Below, piece after piece: positions 45,700 through 57,239 of a stretch of DNA of 64,000 bases. Source of the DNA: Berberis thunbergii (Eukaryota; Streptophyta; Magnoliopsida; Ranunculales; Berberidaceae); assembly GCA_003290165.1 (NCBI GenBank), contig QNQO01000803.1, forward strand, positions 434,001 to 498,000, in the 5' to 3' direction. Every line of letters starts with the position of its first letter. The stretch's first letter is position 1. Under the pieces are notes generated by a model, which saw only the letters and a program-made list of their open reading frames with translations, ran no database searches and was not told the DNA's origin. Both the position numbers and the translations under genes were made by a program.

Positions 45700-47555
45700 A
45701 TCAAGAGTATATACAATCAGGGAGTGGGCAGGGGCACACATTTTAATATGAACTGCTGCTATTCTATCCTACTATTGATTATTCATCTCATCTCGAAACC
45801 ACACGTTCCTTTTTTCTGGATTCTCACTATGAGTCTCACAGTCTATGGTGGACTCTTTTCCTTTTGTTTAATGTTTGCTGGAGAAAAATCCAAGCATGAT
45901 TTTGATATGTTACAGGCAGGGTTATGCTAATTTGATATGAGATTAGGATGCTTCATTTGTAGCAATTTGAATTACCAAAGGAATTTGATGCAAGAGGATT
46001 CAAGTCGGATGATGTTGAGCTGTCAAGTAATATATTATTTACATTAAGATATATTGTATTAGCAGATTAGCGCAAGGATTGCAGGAAATCATGATTTTAT
46101 TTTTAATTTGACAGTTTTTATGTGTTTTAGTATTTTGGCCATAACTTTGACTACAAGTATCAAAATCGCTCAAAGGACCCCAGTTTGGAAACCTATTTTC
46201 AACGTGCACGTTGTGGTCAACGAGCTATGCTCGTTGCACATCTTTTTGAGGCCAAATTCCACCGTTTTCCCTTTTGAATCCACAAATTTAGCAGTTTATT
46301 TTTCTTTATAGTAATATTTCAATTATTGTTTAAGAAGTGATTCTGAATCCAATTTGGGTCAGATTTCTGGCAGTTTATTTCTTTTATTACGTATTTTGTT
46401 TTAGCATGATTATTAGGGTGTTATCATTTTTAGTAAAATTTCAATATTTATGAGTTTTAACTATAAAGTTCGGCTTGTGGCATGATTTTAGAGATACCTT
46501 TGATTTGAGTAATTTGATGAAACATTAGAGTTATTTTCTCTGTATTTTGGACGAATCTCTTGTATCATTTTTTATGAAATGTCTATTAAACTAAAACACA
46601 GACCGACATCAGAATTAGTCTTTAGGATTATACTTGATCTTTGTGTTGCATTCTATTTCTGAATGCACATGTATTATCTTTCTTTTGCAACAATGATTTT
46701 TTCTTCAGTATACTTCTGTCTTCTAATGATGATGTTCAACTAAACCTTTGTGCGCTATGGAAATTTCGTTGCCAGGACTTGGCTTGTGAGCTATTTGATG
46801 ACATCGTGTAAAAGGGTATTGACAAGTATTTTAGAAAAAAAAAAAAAAAGACCCATCAATTCAAGCTCATATCTCATCAAAGATCTGTTCCGTTTCGAAT
46901 AAATTAAATGTTTGAGCTGTCCTGACCACTGCATATAGCCCTTAGATGATCTGGAGATGTATTTGCACTAATCATTTTTCGTGTATCTTGGGTTATATTT
47001 CTTTTGGAAAAATTTTCATATTTAGATTAACCATATGTAAGATCCGTGTATATGCCAGAAAATGATATCACTATATATATATATATGCAAATAGGTTTAT
47101 TGACATGTTGTTATGGTTAGTTGTTGCATCAAAGATAAAGATGTGATATTAATTTGGCAAGGAAGAATAAGCTAAAAACACCAAAATAGTCAAGCAAAGT
47201 AAAAACTTTTGAAAAGAAATTCCGTGAATCATGGTTAAGTGGACGAAATTATGTATGACTATAAAGACAAGATCGGTCACAGGAAACTCAACCAAATATA
47301 TCACTTTATTCATCTTTGAAAATAGAGTGGTCTAAAGAGATAATGATTTTTTTTTTTTCTAGCGTTTCTATCAACAAGGACAAAATCTACATAAACCAAT
47401 AAGGCAAATGAGTAGAGGATAACGTAGTGGAGGAAATGAAAACTGGGGGAGGCCTATTTGGTTGAGGTGATGATACCATAAGGCATTCATTGATAAAATA
47501 AATCATATTCACCATTTTGGCATTTTCCAAATATGGGCATCTGATATAGGAATTC
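45700..47555. other. Intergenic; no gene seen
   Basis: Long AT-rich sequence with only short open frames. A small palindrome 'caacgagctatgctcgttg' occurs at about 46218, and an (AT)n run at about 47072. No element boundaries were recognised. Confidence 0.45.
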
Positions 47556-47559
47556 TAAA

Positions 47560-47885
47560 TGACGAGGAAATGAGCGAGGAAACCGGCGAGGAGAGTTCTC
47601 CCCCCTCCACCTCACTCCCCTCACTGGTTTCCTCGCTCATTTCCTCGCCATGTAGCAAAGCTCCATCTGATAATATGATGTTGAAGGGAGGGAAGAGTTG
47701 GATGAGAGCTTTGCTACAGAGCGAGGGAGGGAGCGAGGTAAAGGGGCGAGGGATGGGTGATAACCACCCATCCGCCTCGAGATAAGTGCATCGAATTTGA
47801 AATGCACGATAGCATTTATCTCGAGGCAGATGAGTGGCTTACACCCATCCCTCGCTCCCTTTCCCTCGACCCCTAGAATTTTTCG
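47560..47885. mobile_element. Fold-back element with three nested hairpins
   Basis: Three inverted repeats follow one another. 'gaggaaatgagcgaggaaacc' pairs with 'ggtttcctcgctcatttcctc' (47565-47648). 'gtagcaaagctc' pairs with 'gagctttgctac' (47651-47720). 'gagggatgggtgtaagcc...' type arms plus 'cctcgagataa' and 'ttatctcgagg' form the third (about 47747-47860). Flanking 'ggaattctaaatgacgagg' recurs at 48256. No transposase was seen; the class is undetermined. Confidence 0.65.
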
Positions 47886-48249
47886 TTGGATGAGGTGGAG
47901 ATAATATTGGGGGAGGTATGGAGAGTTTTTGTCTTATGGGAAAGGGATGCATGGGACCCCTTTCTTCAAAAATGATGATGGTACATCAGCTCCAAGCTTC
48001 AAGGATGCTGTCCTATTTCCTAACAATAATAGTATAAATAAATCAGTTGCTGTCTTTTGCTGGTTCCATATGGCTATAGAGGTAGCCATTTGATAGATGT
48101 TCCCATCATAAGTTTCCCATCTCAAAATCTTTATATGTTCCCTATGGAAAGATACAATTAGTGTTTTTTTTTTTTTTGAAGTACCAAAAATTGGGGTTCA
48201 CATTCTATTGTATTTTCTTCTGGAAGAGCATTATCAGAGTAATGCTAGA

Positions 48250-48420
48250 AGGGGAATTCTAATTGGCGAGGAAACGGAGGGCGGTGGAACTCTCCATCCC
48301 CCTCGAAATGCGCGCATGCACATATTTTGAGGGGATGGAGGGTGGAGACATCTTGAGGGATGGAGGGAGGGAGGGAGGGGGGTGGAACCCTCCGTACCCA
48401 TTTCCTCGCCCGTAAGAAAA
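48250..48420. mobile_element. Second fold-back element, related ends
   Basis: It starts 'ggaattctaattggcgagga' like the element at 47560 and closes with 'cccatttcctcgcc'. The arms GGCGAGGAAACGGAGG and CCTCCGTACCCATTTCCTCGCC pair, with a GGGA-rich loop. Length is about 170 bp and it is non-coding. Confidence 0.6.
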
Positions 48421-48923
48421 GCCCATACTAGAATCTACAAATGAAATTTTTCATAAAAGGATCTCCAAACACAGAAATGGGTGGTATCTCTTAAGAAGAG
48501 CCGACAAAATGGCTCAAAGCCCGATGCCTGATCCTGGATCCAATCCTTGAAAATTGGCACGACACTGAAAATTTTCGGCTCGATATAAATAAGTGTTGTT
48601 GGCCCAGCCTGACCATATTTTACATTAATTGGATTTGGGCTTGGGTACTCAACCATTAGCTCAAGTCTATACCCAATTCCAAACACTAAGCTCATCTAAC
48701 ATAATCAAACCATGTCATCGAAACTTTTCATTCTTGTGGTAAACCAAACCTATATAAATGTTTCACTTAAAAGGTACTAATTTCATATACTTAACGAATT
48801 CATCTGATATTATAAAGATCACAACCTATTAACCAAAGACTAAAAAATTACTGAAGAATAAAAATACTATGTAAACTTTTGTATGTTTCTTTGTTTGCCT
48901 CGTTCTTCACTTATTTATATTGA
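48421..48923. other. No gene seen
   Basis: Mixed AT-rich sequence; one GC-richer block (48500-48640) has low-complexity frames only. Confidence 0.4.
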
Positions 48924-48935
48924 AAGTAAAGCAAA

Positions 48936-49048
48936 TTGATTTTTTTTTGTTTACCCTTAACCTTCCCCACCCCATGCCACAGGTTGGAACCCGTGACATA
49001 TGATTTCATTCACCACACATCTACCAACTCAGCTGGTACACCTTTGAC
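48936..49048 (-). mobile_element. tRNA-derived SINE, complete
   Basis: On the minus strand the unit opens with an A-box-like 'ccagctgagttggtagatg', has a B-box-like 'gggttccaacctgtgg' about 45 bp later and ends in an A-rich tail ('aaacaaaaaaaaatc'). The flanks AAGTAAAGCAAA at 48924-48935 and 49049-49060 are a perfect 12-bp duplication, as LINE-driven insertion produces. At 113 bp it is short for a plant SINE. No cloverleaf can be folded beyond the promoter half. Confidence 0.85.
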
Positions 49049-49336
49049 AAGTAAAGCAAAAAGGTAATCAATGTATCCAGTGACATAATAGATACGGATG
49101 TAATTGTAGGCTATTAACCCCATCCCTACTTACATAGCCTTGCCCCAAATGTGGACTTTGGTGGGAATACATTTATCACGTTTTACATAATTTTTACTCA
49201 TCTAACAATAATTGGGCTCAAGGATATATATATATGTGTTGGTATCATCGTCGGCTCTAGGCTCTTGTAACATTGCAATCCGGGAATTCTTACTATGGTA
49301 ATCCTATTTGAGGTTGTGGAGATTTTATTACAAAAA

Positions 49337-49392
<56 letters not shown>
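49337..49392. repeat. (ATT)n microsatellite, about 18 units
   Basis: A perfect trinucleotide run. The LTR element at 49393 lies at its right edge, and ATTAT...ATT continues at the element's far side (51932 onward), so the element inserted into this array. Confidence 0.95.
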
Positions 49393-49393
<1 letters not shown>

Positions 49394-50389
49394 GATGTTG
49401 TCGAATACTTCACTCCTTCATCGCTTACCTAGACTTGCACAAGTAGCACACGTGAGCCAAAAACCACCATGTGGCGGCCAATGACACTCTGATGCTTAAG
49501 TTAGATAAGGCTTACAAGAGGCTTAAAGTTGTAAATTGGGTTTATATAGCGTACCTTTGTTCATCGACTTTATAGTCCTGGTTCGGCTCGACCTTTGGTG
49601 ACTTAGTTTAGGGAAAGAGATTTTGCTAGAGATCTTTTCCTTGTTGGGAGTTGTCAATGTAGAGAAGTTTCCCTACACGAGTTGTGCTCCTAGATCTATG
49701 GGAGAAGTTCCCATTTCTGAGTGTTATCCATGCAAGGAAGTTTCATTGCCCGACTTATACTCTAGTATTTGTTTCCTAGTCGTATCCGATGTATTGTTGG
49801 CATGACTGTCTTGGGTTGATTCCCCATATACTTGTATTATCAAGACTTACGAGTATTAGGCTTGACCGCGTGACGCATGGGATTATTAAGGCGCTCTAAT
49901 TCGGGTCCAACACTTTGGAATCTATCAATTGTGAGCTTAATGTTGTCTGGGCCTCACTGGATTGAGCGTGCAATCGAGCCTGTTTTGTTTTGTTGACGAG
50001 ATTATCATGACACGCGTACGGTGCTGATCAGATGACGGTTTGATGTATCCTCAGCTACTCCCTTCGAGTTGGTGGGTCATCTCATCAGGTCATTTCATAA
50101 AGCAAATGTGCAGTCATGATGGTTGAATCTAAGTTGTTTATTCGAGTGGCGAGTTTCATTAATTGGGCATACGTCAACTCGAAAAAAAAAAAAATGTGGG
50201 AGTTATGTTATCTATATAGATCTTCTCTCTGTGGAGTTTGGCTGCTTTACTCTTTTGATCTTAGTTATTTTGTTTTGCCGTGCCGCATTCTGTGTTTTTG
50301 ACTTTGCTTAACCTTTGTATTCGAAAGCTTCTACAATCTTTCATGGTGGGCCGGAATCAACTTTTCGATGAACTTTTACTAAGTGCCGC

Positions 50390-50636
50390 AAGTTCTTTGA
50401 GGAGAAATTGCTCTCGAAATCGGATATGGAAGTCCTTCATAAAACATACAGGATTCCTAATGATCTGGTGTTCTGCACTATGGGCACCAATCTGACGCCA
50501 TTGTCTCCTCCTGAGGGGTTTATTTGTCTTCATCGAGGTATGCTTCAATTGGGTGTTTGCTTTTTTGTTATCAACGAAATTTTGGAGTTCCTGGAGCACC
50601 TCAACATTGCACCCGCTCAACTGGTGCCAATCTGAT
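50390..50636 (+). pseudogene. Gypsy-associated plant domain, antisense to the mini-element
   Basis: The frame gives FFEEKLLSKSDMEVLHKTY, 'LSPPEGFICLHRGMLQLGVC' and 'LEFLEHLNIAPAQLVPI' then a stop. It aligns along its length with 14090-13840 (minus) of the larger element (FFEDRLLSESS, PPMRFIYLHREML, GIPPAQLVPN). It ends before the family's usual PNxW continuation. Orientation is antisense to the LTRs, as in the larger element. Confidence 0.8.
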
Positions 50637-50869
50637 TAGGGCTGAAAATGCTAGTGTCCGAGTATCTTGGAGGGCGATCCAACTGCTTACTTCCCCTCGG
50701 ATAAATGAGCACGCTATGTGTGCTGACGTCCTCAAACAGCATTAACAATCTGCCTGACAATTTTAAATCCTGGTAGAAGTTTTATTTCATGGCTTCTGCG
50801 GACTCGACGTATTTTGAGCTTGTTGGTCATTTGGTCAAGCGTGAATTCAGACAACTGAGTAAGTTCAAT

Positions 50870-51245
50870 TCTTTTTTGAACCGATCCCTCATGGACACGG
50901 CCCCCGCCAAGTCGGACTCAAGTGTTTCCAAGTGAACCTTCTAAGCCGCTGATCTTGTGTACCAGGACTCCGCTCAATTATCTGAGTAAGTTCCAAGTTG
51001 CTTCCTCAATGACTCAATCTCGTAGAAAGCATCAAAGTATCACTTTTGCAACTTTCCAAATATTTGCTCCATAGTATACACGCCTTCATGAGCGACTTCA
51101 ACTTCAATTCCAGCTGCGGCCACTTGATTCAGATATGACATCCATAGCACGAGATGTTCTGCCATTTATCCATACGCTCTTCCAGCGTCTCTTCCACTGG
51201 CTCCGGAGCACAGTCACCAGTCAGTCATTCCACCTGCTAATATGC
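50870..51245 (-). pseudogene. Coiled-coil part of the antisense ORF, inverted
   Basis: On the plus strand the sequence 'ccgccaagtcggactcaag', 'tccatagtatacacgcc' and 'atgcttcctc' follows 12250-12600 of the larger element in the same strand sense. The coding sense is therefore minus, opposite to the domain at 50390-50636. In the larger element both parts share one strand, so part of this interior has been inverted. Stops are frequent. Confidence 0.6.
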
Positions 51246-52266
51246 TTCCTCATCCACCTACAATAGCACAGTCGATTCTTGCTCTCCTTCTTCGCTTTTA
51301 CCTAGACCTGCACAAGTAGCACACATGAGACAAAGATCACCATGTGGTGGCCGATGGCACTCTGATGCTTAAGTTAGATAAGGCTTAGAAGAGACTTAAA
51401 GTTGTAAATATGGTTTCTTTAGCATACCTTTATTCATTGACCTTAACTCCTTTTTATAGTGTGAGAGTCTTGGTTCGGCTCGGCCTTTGGTGGCGTAGTT
51501 TAGGGAAAAAGATATTGCTAGAGATATTTTCCTTGTTGGGAGTTGTCCTTTCAAAAAGGTTTTCCTACACGACTTATGCTTCTAGATCTGCGGAAAAAGT
51601 TCTATTTTTTTAGTGTTGTCCATGCAAGGAAGTTTCCTTGGTTGACTTATACTCTAGTATTTGTTTCCTAGTCGGATCCGATGTATTGCTGACTTGTCTG
51701 TCTTGGGTTGATTCCCCGTATACTTTTCTTATCAAGGCTTGAGCACATGACGCATGAGCTTATTAAGGTGCTGCAATTCGGGGTCCAACGTCCTAGAATC
51801 TGCCAATAGTGGGCTTAATGTTGTAAGGGTCTCGCTGGATTGAGCATGTAATTGGGCATGTTTTGTTTTGTTTATGAGATTAATATGACACGTGTACGGT
51901 GCTGATCAGATGACGGTTTGATGTATCATCAATTATTATTATTTTAATCTTTTACCTTCAATTAGTCAACATGAATTGAACCATTGCCTTTGGCAATATC
52001 CAAGTCCATTATTGAGTTGTTTAAAGCAATGCATTTTGTTAAAAATGTCATTCCCAACCGCTACAAAAATGATGTGATAGTGACCAATAAAATACATTAT
52101 GTCACTAAGTATAGTTCATTCATGTCCATGATTTGTCATTTTATTTTTGCAAAAGCTATAATTATCATTGCTTAAAATCATCTTATTTGAGAAAATATGG
52201 AAATGAAAATGTTCGTCCTTAATGCTCATCATGATTACTCGAGATGTTATCCTGAGTAACTTAATT

Positions 52267-52279
52267 GGCTCTGATACCA
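52267..52279 (-). promoter_or_regulatory. tRNA-Met-type primer-binding site
   Basis: On the minus strand TGGTATCAGAGCC lies eight bases beyond the end of the LTR at 52288-53903, showing that some internal sequence of that retrotransposon remains to its left. Confidence 0.75.
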
Positions 52280-52287
52280 ATTAAAAA

Positions 52288-53903
52288 TGCACTTAGATGT
52301 GATGAGCGAGGCTAGAGTCGCGACGATCAAGGAAACAACTCAAACTTTTATTTTTTATTTGACATATAAGCACTTCCAACATAACTACTAGGTTGTATTT
52401 TATTAGATTTACATTTTATTTATGTCTCAAACACGCATAACACCTCAAATACAAAGGCTACAAAGCTAACTTAAAAACAATCATTTAACATGAATCAAGC
52501 TTCTAGAAAGCACCTCTTTGCATGAGCCTTCATTAGCTCACCTATCATGAAAAATATTAAGTGTGACATCATGTGAAACAAGGCCCAGTGAGTAGTCATG
52601 CCAATATTAGTTGGTGTACTATTAAACAATATATCGAATTAAACATCAATATCAAATATAATTATAAGCCTTTCATGTTTTGAAAAATAGTATGCATTAT
52701 AAATGTGTGTCAAATGCTTTACTTATGCATAACATAACTTTAATGTATATTATCAATCGTACAATCCACTTAATACACATTAATGTTATCTAATGTGTGT
52801 TGCATAACAAACACACTAGCCAATCCTAGTGTGATGCCCTCGGCGAATATAACATACTAGTATACACTATCATCGGCTCACACATATGTCAACCACATAT
52901 ATGTATAACTACACCCTAGCTACCTCTAGTGGTATATTGATACATCATTAAATGTTCGGGCATTACCTCGATCAATTGAACATAAATTTTAACAATATGG
53001 ATTACATTGTTTACAACACATACATTAACATGGTCACAATGTGCATCTAACATAATTTATATATGTCTGCCATATCATGACATGTTTTCTTCTAACAACA
53101 TCACATGCAATTATATACCGAAACCATTAACAGAGTTTCTACGCATTATTAATATCAAAACAAAATATGTATAGGCTAATGATTGAATATGAAATTATAA
53201 GGATAACCCCTCACATAATCTCAATATAATATACATAGGTCATAACTGGACTATTATTAAAACATTTCACCATATTTTGCCTAGCATATTTGATTAATAC
53301 AAAAGATAATGTCATTAATAGTAATTACAACAAAGTAACTTTTGGAATGATTCTTAAAAGTTCAAATTATGTACTATATTTATAGCTTCACAAACAAGCA
53401 TATGACACTCAACATCTAAAAAAATTATTGTATTTATTTTATCATATCCGCAATGTCGTGCTTTTTCAATCATATCCATATTCGATCTTTTACATTCTTA
53501 TCATGTTAATCATCATGCTTTTTTGATCCTATCCACATTTGATGTTATTTACATCATCGTGTTTATTCAATCTAATCCATTTTTATCGTGATCATTTGAT
53601 CTTATCTACATCATCGTGTTTTTTGTGATCTTATGCATACACGATCTTTCCACATCATCATGTTTCTTATGTTTTATCCACATTTGATCTTATCCATTCT
53701 AATCGTGCTTATTTGATTCTATCTACTATTTTCTTTTTTCAATTTTATCCATAATTGATCTTATCTGCATCGTCATATTTTTGCATTGTCATGATTTTAC
53801 ATCGCCGTGCATTCGCATTAATGACATGCTTAACTCAAACAAGGTATTTCGTAAAATAAATGTGTGCACCTAAATATAGTAACTGATTTTTAGGGATGTT
53901 ACA
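52288..53903 (-). repeat. LTR of a TGTAACATCCC-type retrotransposon (5' LTR, rest lost)
   Basis: Read on the minus strand it starts TGTAACATCCCTAAAAATC, the usual opening of LTRs in plant chromovirus-type Ty3 elements, and ends near TAAGTGCA before a tRNA-Met primer-binding site. Length is about 1.6 kb. The stretch 53430-53800 has degenerate 'catcgtgttt..gatcttatc' repeats. It separates the dispersed repeat at 53904 from its expected left part. The mini-element at 49393-51931 and the microsatellite lie to its left. Confidence 0.65.
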
Positions 53904-54517
53904 AGAGGGGGATGAATAGTGTTTTGAATAAAAAAAAGAAGCTATATTTTTGAAAATTTTGCGGAAGAATATTCGAATCAAATGATAGTCACTGAAACAC
54001 TTTGAATAACGACATTGCAACTCTAGAACAGTTGACTACAAGTAGTTCTCGACCATTGTGTTTGATTGATTTTCACTTTAAATTCAATACCAATCAAAAT
54101 ACTTATAGGTTTGAAGGTTCAATGATGACAACCCAATTAAATAAGTTTAAAAACATACTTTAGATTTTTGAATATTGAATCCAACACTAGGTTTCTAGTT
54201 GAAATCAAGACTTGGGATCAAACTGCATGGGTAGTTTAGAAAACACTTCAAAAACTTAGTCCAAGTTTTGGCTTGATAAGAATTCAAGTAAGCAAACAAG
54301 ATTTAGAAAATCCTCAATTTCTCTTTAAAGTGTGCAAGATAAAATGAGGTTCACTTAAATTGGAGTTTGATTGGCTCCAACAGTAATTCCTCAGTTGAAG
54401 GACGTACACATGAGACAAATTTTTATTACCATATTTTTACAAACTAGAATATAAAGCTTGCTCTACAAGAGCTCCTCTCTCGAAACTACAACCACGAAAA
54501 CTTGTCCACATTAAGAC
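53904..54517. repeat. Dispersed repeat family copy 2
   Basis: It begins 'agagggggatgaatagtgtt' and contains 'ttggagtttgattggctcc', matching the order of landmarks in 16555-17650. The LTR at 52288-53903 has inserted exactly at its edge. Confidence 0.5.
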
Positions 54518-54526
54518 TTTAAATAA

Positions 54527-55697
54527 GGCAACGACTACTCCACACCACCAAAAGTGTTTTCTTACACCATTTTACTTTCCCACACCACCTACTTTCTTTC
54601 CCACACCACCTATATAAACAAAGAAACAACATTTTTTTTCCTCCCCATTAAAATCAAAACACAAGTCTCCCCTCCTTCATTCAAATCTTCCCACTCCCTC
54701 AAATATCTTGCAAAATCAAAACCAATATCTTCCCTCTACCTCGAAAATCCCTTCCCTCTCCCTCAAAATTGAAACCCTTAAAAATTGAACCCTAACTCGC
54801 AACCTCTCCAAAATCTTTCAGAAAAACAAAGTAATATCATGGAAACTTCAAAAATATTTTCAATCACAAAAACAAAGTAAACTTCAGAAAAAATTTCAAA
54901 AATCACAAAAAAAAAAAAAAAACTATAGTTCGGTTGAAAACTTGCATTGGTCTAGGCGAACAGTAAAAAATTTGCTGAAATTTCTTGTTCACCCTGAACA
55001 ATGCAAGTTTTTGCATTGGTTTAGGGGAACAGGAAATTTAAACAAATTTTTTCAGACAGATTTGCAAAACTTTAGTAAAATGACCATAACTTGCTCATTT
55101 CAAAACATTTTCAAGTGATTCAAGTTTTATTTATTAGATAACTCATATTACTACAACTTTCATGTTTTGATCAACTTGAGAATCGGTCTCAATCAAGCAC
55201 ATAAGTTGACCGAAAGTCAGGGACATAATATCGTTTTCATTGTGATACAGATTTGTGCAACTTTAGTAAAATGACCATAACTTGCTCATTTCAAAACATT
55301 TTCAAGTGATTCAAAAGTTTTTTTTATTAGATAACCCGGGTTACTACAATTTTTATGTATCAACTTGAGAATTGGTCTCTATCAAGCACATAAGTTGGCT
55401 GACATTCAGGGACACTATCCCATTTTCCTTGCTAGACAAATTTGTGCCACTTTAGTAAAATGGCCATAACTTGTTCATTTAAAATCATTTTTGAGTGATT
55501 CAAGTTGTGTTTATTAGATAACTCAGATTAGTACAATTTTCATGTTTTAACTAGTTTGAGAATCGGTCTCAATTAAGGGTTTAAATTGGTCGAAAATTAC
55601 CCTTTTTTAAGTTACCATATTTTCAAAAATAGTTTTTTGGATGGTGTGAGTAAGTAAGAAAAAAAAAACCCAATGGTGGTGTGGAGTATTCGTTGCC
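54527..55697. mobile_element. Mutator-like fold-back element
   Basis: The ends GGCAACGACTACTCCACACC and GGTGTGGAGTATTCGTTGCC are inverted repeats with one mismatch, followed inward by further matching CACACCACC/TTCTTAC blocks. The 9-bp flanks TTTAAATAA and TTTAACAAA agree at seven positions, compatible with a decayed 9-bp duplication of the Mutator superfamily. The interior has three tandem copies of a repeat near 189 bp and no transposase. Confidence 0.7.
55057..55620. repeat. Tandem repeat, about 187-191-bp unit, three copies
   Basis: Each copy carries 'cagatttgtgcaactttag', 'atgaccataacttgctcatt', 'tattagataactca' and 'ttgagaatcggtctcaat'. Copies start at 55057, 55248 and about 55434. They form the core of the fold-back element. 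Confidence 0.88.
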
Positions 55698-56766
55698 TTT
55701 AACAAATGATAAACAACATTTTTGTCTCTCTCATAAACTAGGTTAAAGAAGGTTTGAGGACATATCTATCACATATTTATAGTTTATAAGTGACATTTCA
55801 CTCTTTCAAGTAAGTATGAAGGTTTGGGGGTGAAAACAAGATTTTCCTTTCTAGGGTATAAATCCCAGACAAAAAAGTTGTTTAGTATCACTTAACAATG
55901 ATTGGAAAGTTGAAAAGATTTCTCTTTAAACTAGGAGAATTGTTTTTCTTTGGAAGCTTGAAGTTTTCTCTTCTTTTTTTCTTTGATGACTCTCTAAAAA
56001 TTCCAAGTTATAACGAGCAAGTAATGTATTGTATTTATAGGCAAATATGTGGGAAGCTTAGTAAATTAAACTGCCCTGTTTCATCTTTTTCCAATGGCTA
56101 GTTTGATTCAGATCTAGATCAGAAACTATACCCTAGTTTATCTGAGCTAGGCGATATGTTTGTTTGTTTTTGTTTTTTTGTTTTTTTTTGTTTTATACTT
56201 TTGAACATAATTTTTAGCTTTGACTTGAGAAATCATGGACTTTCTTCAATCATCTTGGAATTCAGTCTTTTTAGCATTTTGACTTTTGTTGACTTAGTCA
56301 TTTTTACTATAACATTGATCTTCTCATCTTGACATAGGCCTTCGGTTGATTTTAACTGCGTTTCTTTCATTTTTTATATGGATATGGAAATACACATAAC
56401 ACAACTTTTTTGTAGCATATCTATTGGGCGATGATTTGAAGGATTATTTCCATCATAATGCCTTGAGTAAGTCAAGTTAGGGGTCAATTTCAAAACATTA
56501 AGCTGCATAAAACAAACCTTTGACCTGTCTTTTTAGTATGCCTCCTTCTCCTTGGAAGACTTGTTAGAAAGGCACTACTTTTGTTCCTATGGCTTTGTTT
56601 CTCCATGTTGGATCCTGATTTTGTGTTGCCAAAAACTTTGCTCACGTTTACAATTCGGGCTTCCAAACTCATAACTTCACCTCTTAGTCTACCTTGATGG
56701 CATTCTTTTCCCATGAGTAGATTGACGGTTTTTTAGCCTTTGTAGATCAACTTTGTATGTAGTCGT
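55698..56766. other. No gene seen
   Basis: AT-rich sequence with T-runs and short frames; continues the dispersed-repeat background. Confidence 0.45.
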
Positions 56767-56774
56767 GTCCTAGG

Positions 56775-57196
56775 CAATGTTCTAAAAAGCGGCCTGGGCG
56801 GCCGCCTAGGCGCTAGTAGGTGGAGAGACGCCTAGACTAGTTGCTGGGCGGAGGGAAAAATCGGTCAGGACTCCTAGGCGGGTTCTGGGCGGGTCTGGGC
56901 ATTTTTTGTTTTTTTTTCTTTCTCTAGTTGCAAATAACCAAAACTAATCGACCAAATACCCATCGAAATTTTTAGGTTTTGCAAAACAGAGAGAAAAGAA
57001 GAGATTGAGAGACCGATTGAATGAAGATTATAAATAAGAACAAAAGGGAGAGGGAGAAGGGAGTAGATGTACTACTTGCTAGTGAAGCTAGTCAGGCGCA
57101 AGGATGGATTGTTGATGGTGGCGATGAAGAAGTTGTCCCCTTGGAAATAGTTGGAGAGGTATCGGAGGCAGATAGTATTCTAGAGCCTAGGAGAAG

Positions 57197-57239
<43 letters not shown>

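Larger units (their letters stand above)
49393..51931 (-). mobile_element. Tat-like mini retrotransposon with LTRs, no gag or pol
   Basis: LTRs of about 661 bp (49393-50053) and 668 bp (about 51264-51931) are direct repeats with TGATG...(C/A)TCA ends; ATTAT at 49388-49392 and 51932-51936 is the target duplication. Read on the minus strand, the LTR shares 'gcatcagagtgtcattggcc' with the element at 6774-15001, so they are one family. A polypurine tract (GAAGGGAGTAGC, minus strand) abuts the left LTR. The 1.2-kb interior holds only parts of the antisense ORF. It must rely on proteins of another element. Confidence 0.88.

Noticed and set aside
47570..47785. 71-residue Ser-rich frame
   Set aside because: It covers the nested hairpins of a fold-back element.
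49001..49048. A functional tRNA gene on minus
   Set aside because: A-box- and B-box-like sequences exist but no acceptor stem pairs, and the A-rich tail and 12-bp duplication indicate a SINE.
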